Positions 6,118 through 6,598 of a stretch of DNA of 6,598 nt are shown one piece after another. Origin of the DNA: Bacteroidales bacterium. Lineage in GTDB: Bacteria > Bacteroidota > Bacteroidia > Bacteroidales > JALTDM01. The stretch lies in contig JALTDM010000243.1 in assembly GCA_027074135.1 (NCBI GenBank), positions 1-6,598 of the forward strand, in the 5' to 3' direction. The stretch's first letter is position 1; every line of letters begins with the position of its first letter. A model generated the notes under the pieces. It was not told where the DNA came from. It saw nothing but the letters and a program-made list of their open reading frames with translations, and searched no databases. The position numbers and the translations under genes were made by a program.

Positions 6118-6598
6118 TTAATCTATTCTTATTAAACTCACATCAAAAAATTTATGATGAATAACTGCTTTTTTCAAAATGCCGTTTTGATAAGTGAAAA
6201 ATGATTCGTATTCAGTCTTTGGATTAGTAATTTTATATTCGGATTCACCAACTTTTGTTATATATTTTTCTATATCGTCAACTTCCGAGAATAAAGATTT
6301 TATATTTTTAGGTTCAAAAAATGCTAATAGTGACCCTGAAAACTTAATTCCCCCTTTATATGTTTTTTCCTGCCCTTTTCTAGTTATTAGATATACCCCG
6401 TTTTTTTCTTCTTTAATTGAGCTTGAAAAATGAGGGTTCCCATTAAGATATAAAACATCAAATGATTCTTTTAGTTTCCCGTTTTGGTATAGTGTTTCCA
6501 TAATAAATTTTATATCTTCCGTTAGAATAAAATCAAACTTTACATCTGCAACAATTTTTATTTTTAGAGATTTATTTTCCAATTTATCTATACTGGTT
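6118..6598 (-). CDS. DUF6134-like hypothetical protein (5' end outside window)
   Basis: The frame is open from the right edge to a TAA at 6120-6118, about 160 codons. The first start-like codon in the window is a TTG at 6582, but the frame continues upstream (TSIDK before it) and no ATG is present, so the true start probably lies outside. Visible features are an alternating beta pattern, ETLYQNGKLKESFDVLYLNG, then LLAFFEPKNIKSLFSEVDDI, EYKITNPK and FFTYQNGILKKAVIHHKFF, ending in DVSLIRID. This order of beta strands with an 'nG-l' turn, an 'F-EP---lFSE' segment and a 'Y-NG-l' turn resembles the DUF6134 family, whose function is unknown. That assignment is from memory and moderate. No signal peptide can be judged because the N terminus is missing. 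It is the first visible gene of the operon with the HPF-sigma-like gene. Confidence 0.8.
   Translation of the reverse strand, partial: TSIDKLENKSLKIKIVADVKFDFILTEDIKFIMETLYQNGKLKESFDVLYLNGNPHFSSSIKEEKNGVYLITRKGQEKTYKGGIKFSGSLLAFFEPKNIKSLFSEVDDIEKYITKVGESEYKITNPKTEYESFFTYQNGILKKAVIHHKFFDVSLIRID

Noticed and set aside
6118..6582. TTG at 6582 as the start of the DUF6134-like gene
   Set aside because: The frame remains open through the last 16 bases of the window and the beta-strand pattern implies missing N-terminal sequence, so the gene is treated as truncated by the window edge.

Overview
The window is AT-rich, tightly packed DNA that looks like a chromosomal segment of a Bacteroidota bacterium. 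The evidence is: a TPR/beta-propeller/OmpA envelope protein of the PorE type, a Bacteroidota-style secreted protein with the KGILIPRLTTTQR and GLVVYDTDT N-terminal motifs, start sites without Shine-Dalgarno sequences, and a -7 box matching TAnnTTTG. No tRNA, rRNA, CRISPR array, integrase or transposase was seen. No gene-free stretch exceeds about 110 bases.

Left third (1-2955, minus strand): two tandem, paralogous secreted tail-fibre-like proteins, five bases apart. The upstream copy is complete (679 aa): signal peptide, conserved N-terminal domain, an array of about 25-residue beta-type repeats, glycine-rich YadA-head-like repeats, and a C-terminal peptidase S74 self-processing chaperone domain with a terminal coiled coil. 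The downstream copy runs off the left edge and carries only one of the 25-residue repeats.

Centre (2956-5040): a 108-base divergent intergenic region, then on the plus strand a 643-aa envelope protein (signal peptide, TPRs, five-bladed PD40 propeller, carboxypeptidase-regulatory-like domain, OmpA-C peptidoglycan-binding domain). It ends in a hairpin that can terminate transcription from both sides.

Right third (5043-6598, minus strand): a likely operon. Its first gene, cut by the right edge, resembles the DUF6134 family. Seventeen bases later comes an HPF/RaiA-like ribosome-binding domain that continues into sequence resembling sigma-70 region 2. The matching second half (end of region 2, acidic linker, region-4-like helices) lies in the -1 frame and overlaps by 61 bases. 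A perfectly phased A_AAA_AAG slippery heptamer sits inside the overlap. The simplest reading is one 352-aa HPF-sigma-like fusion made by -1 frameshifting. The alternative is a gene broken by loss of one A from an A7 tract. This is the most interesting signal in the window.
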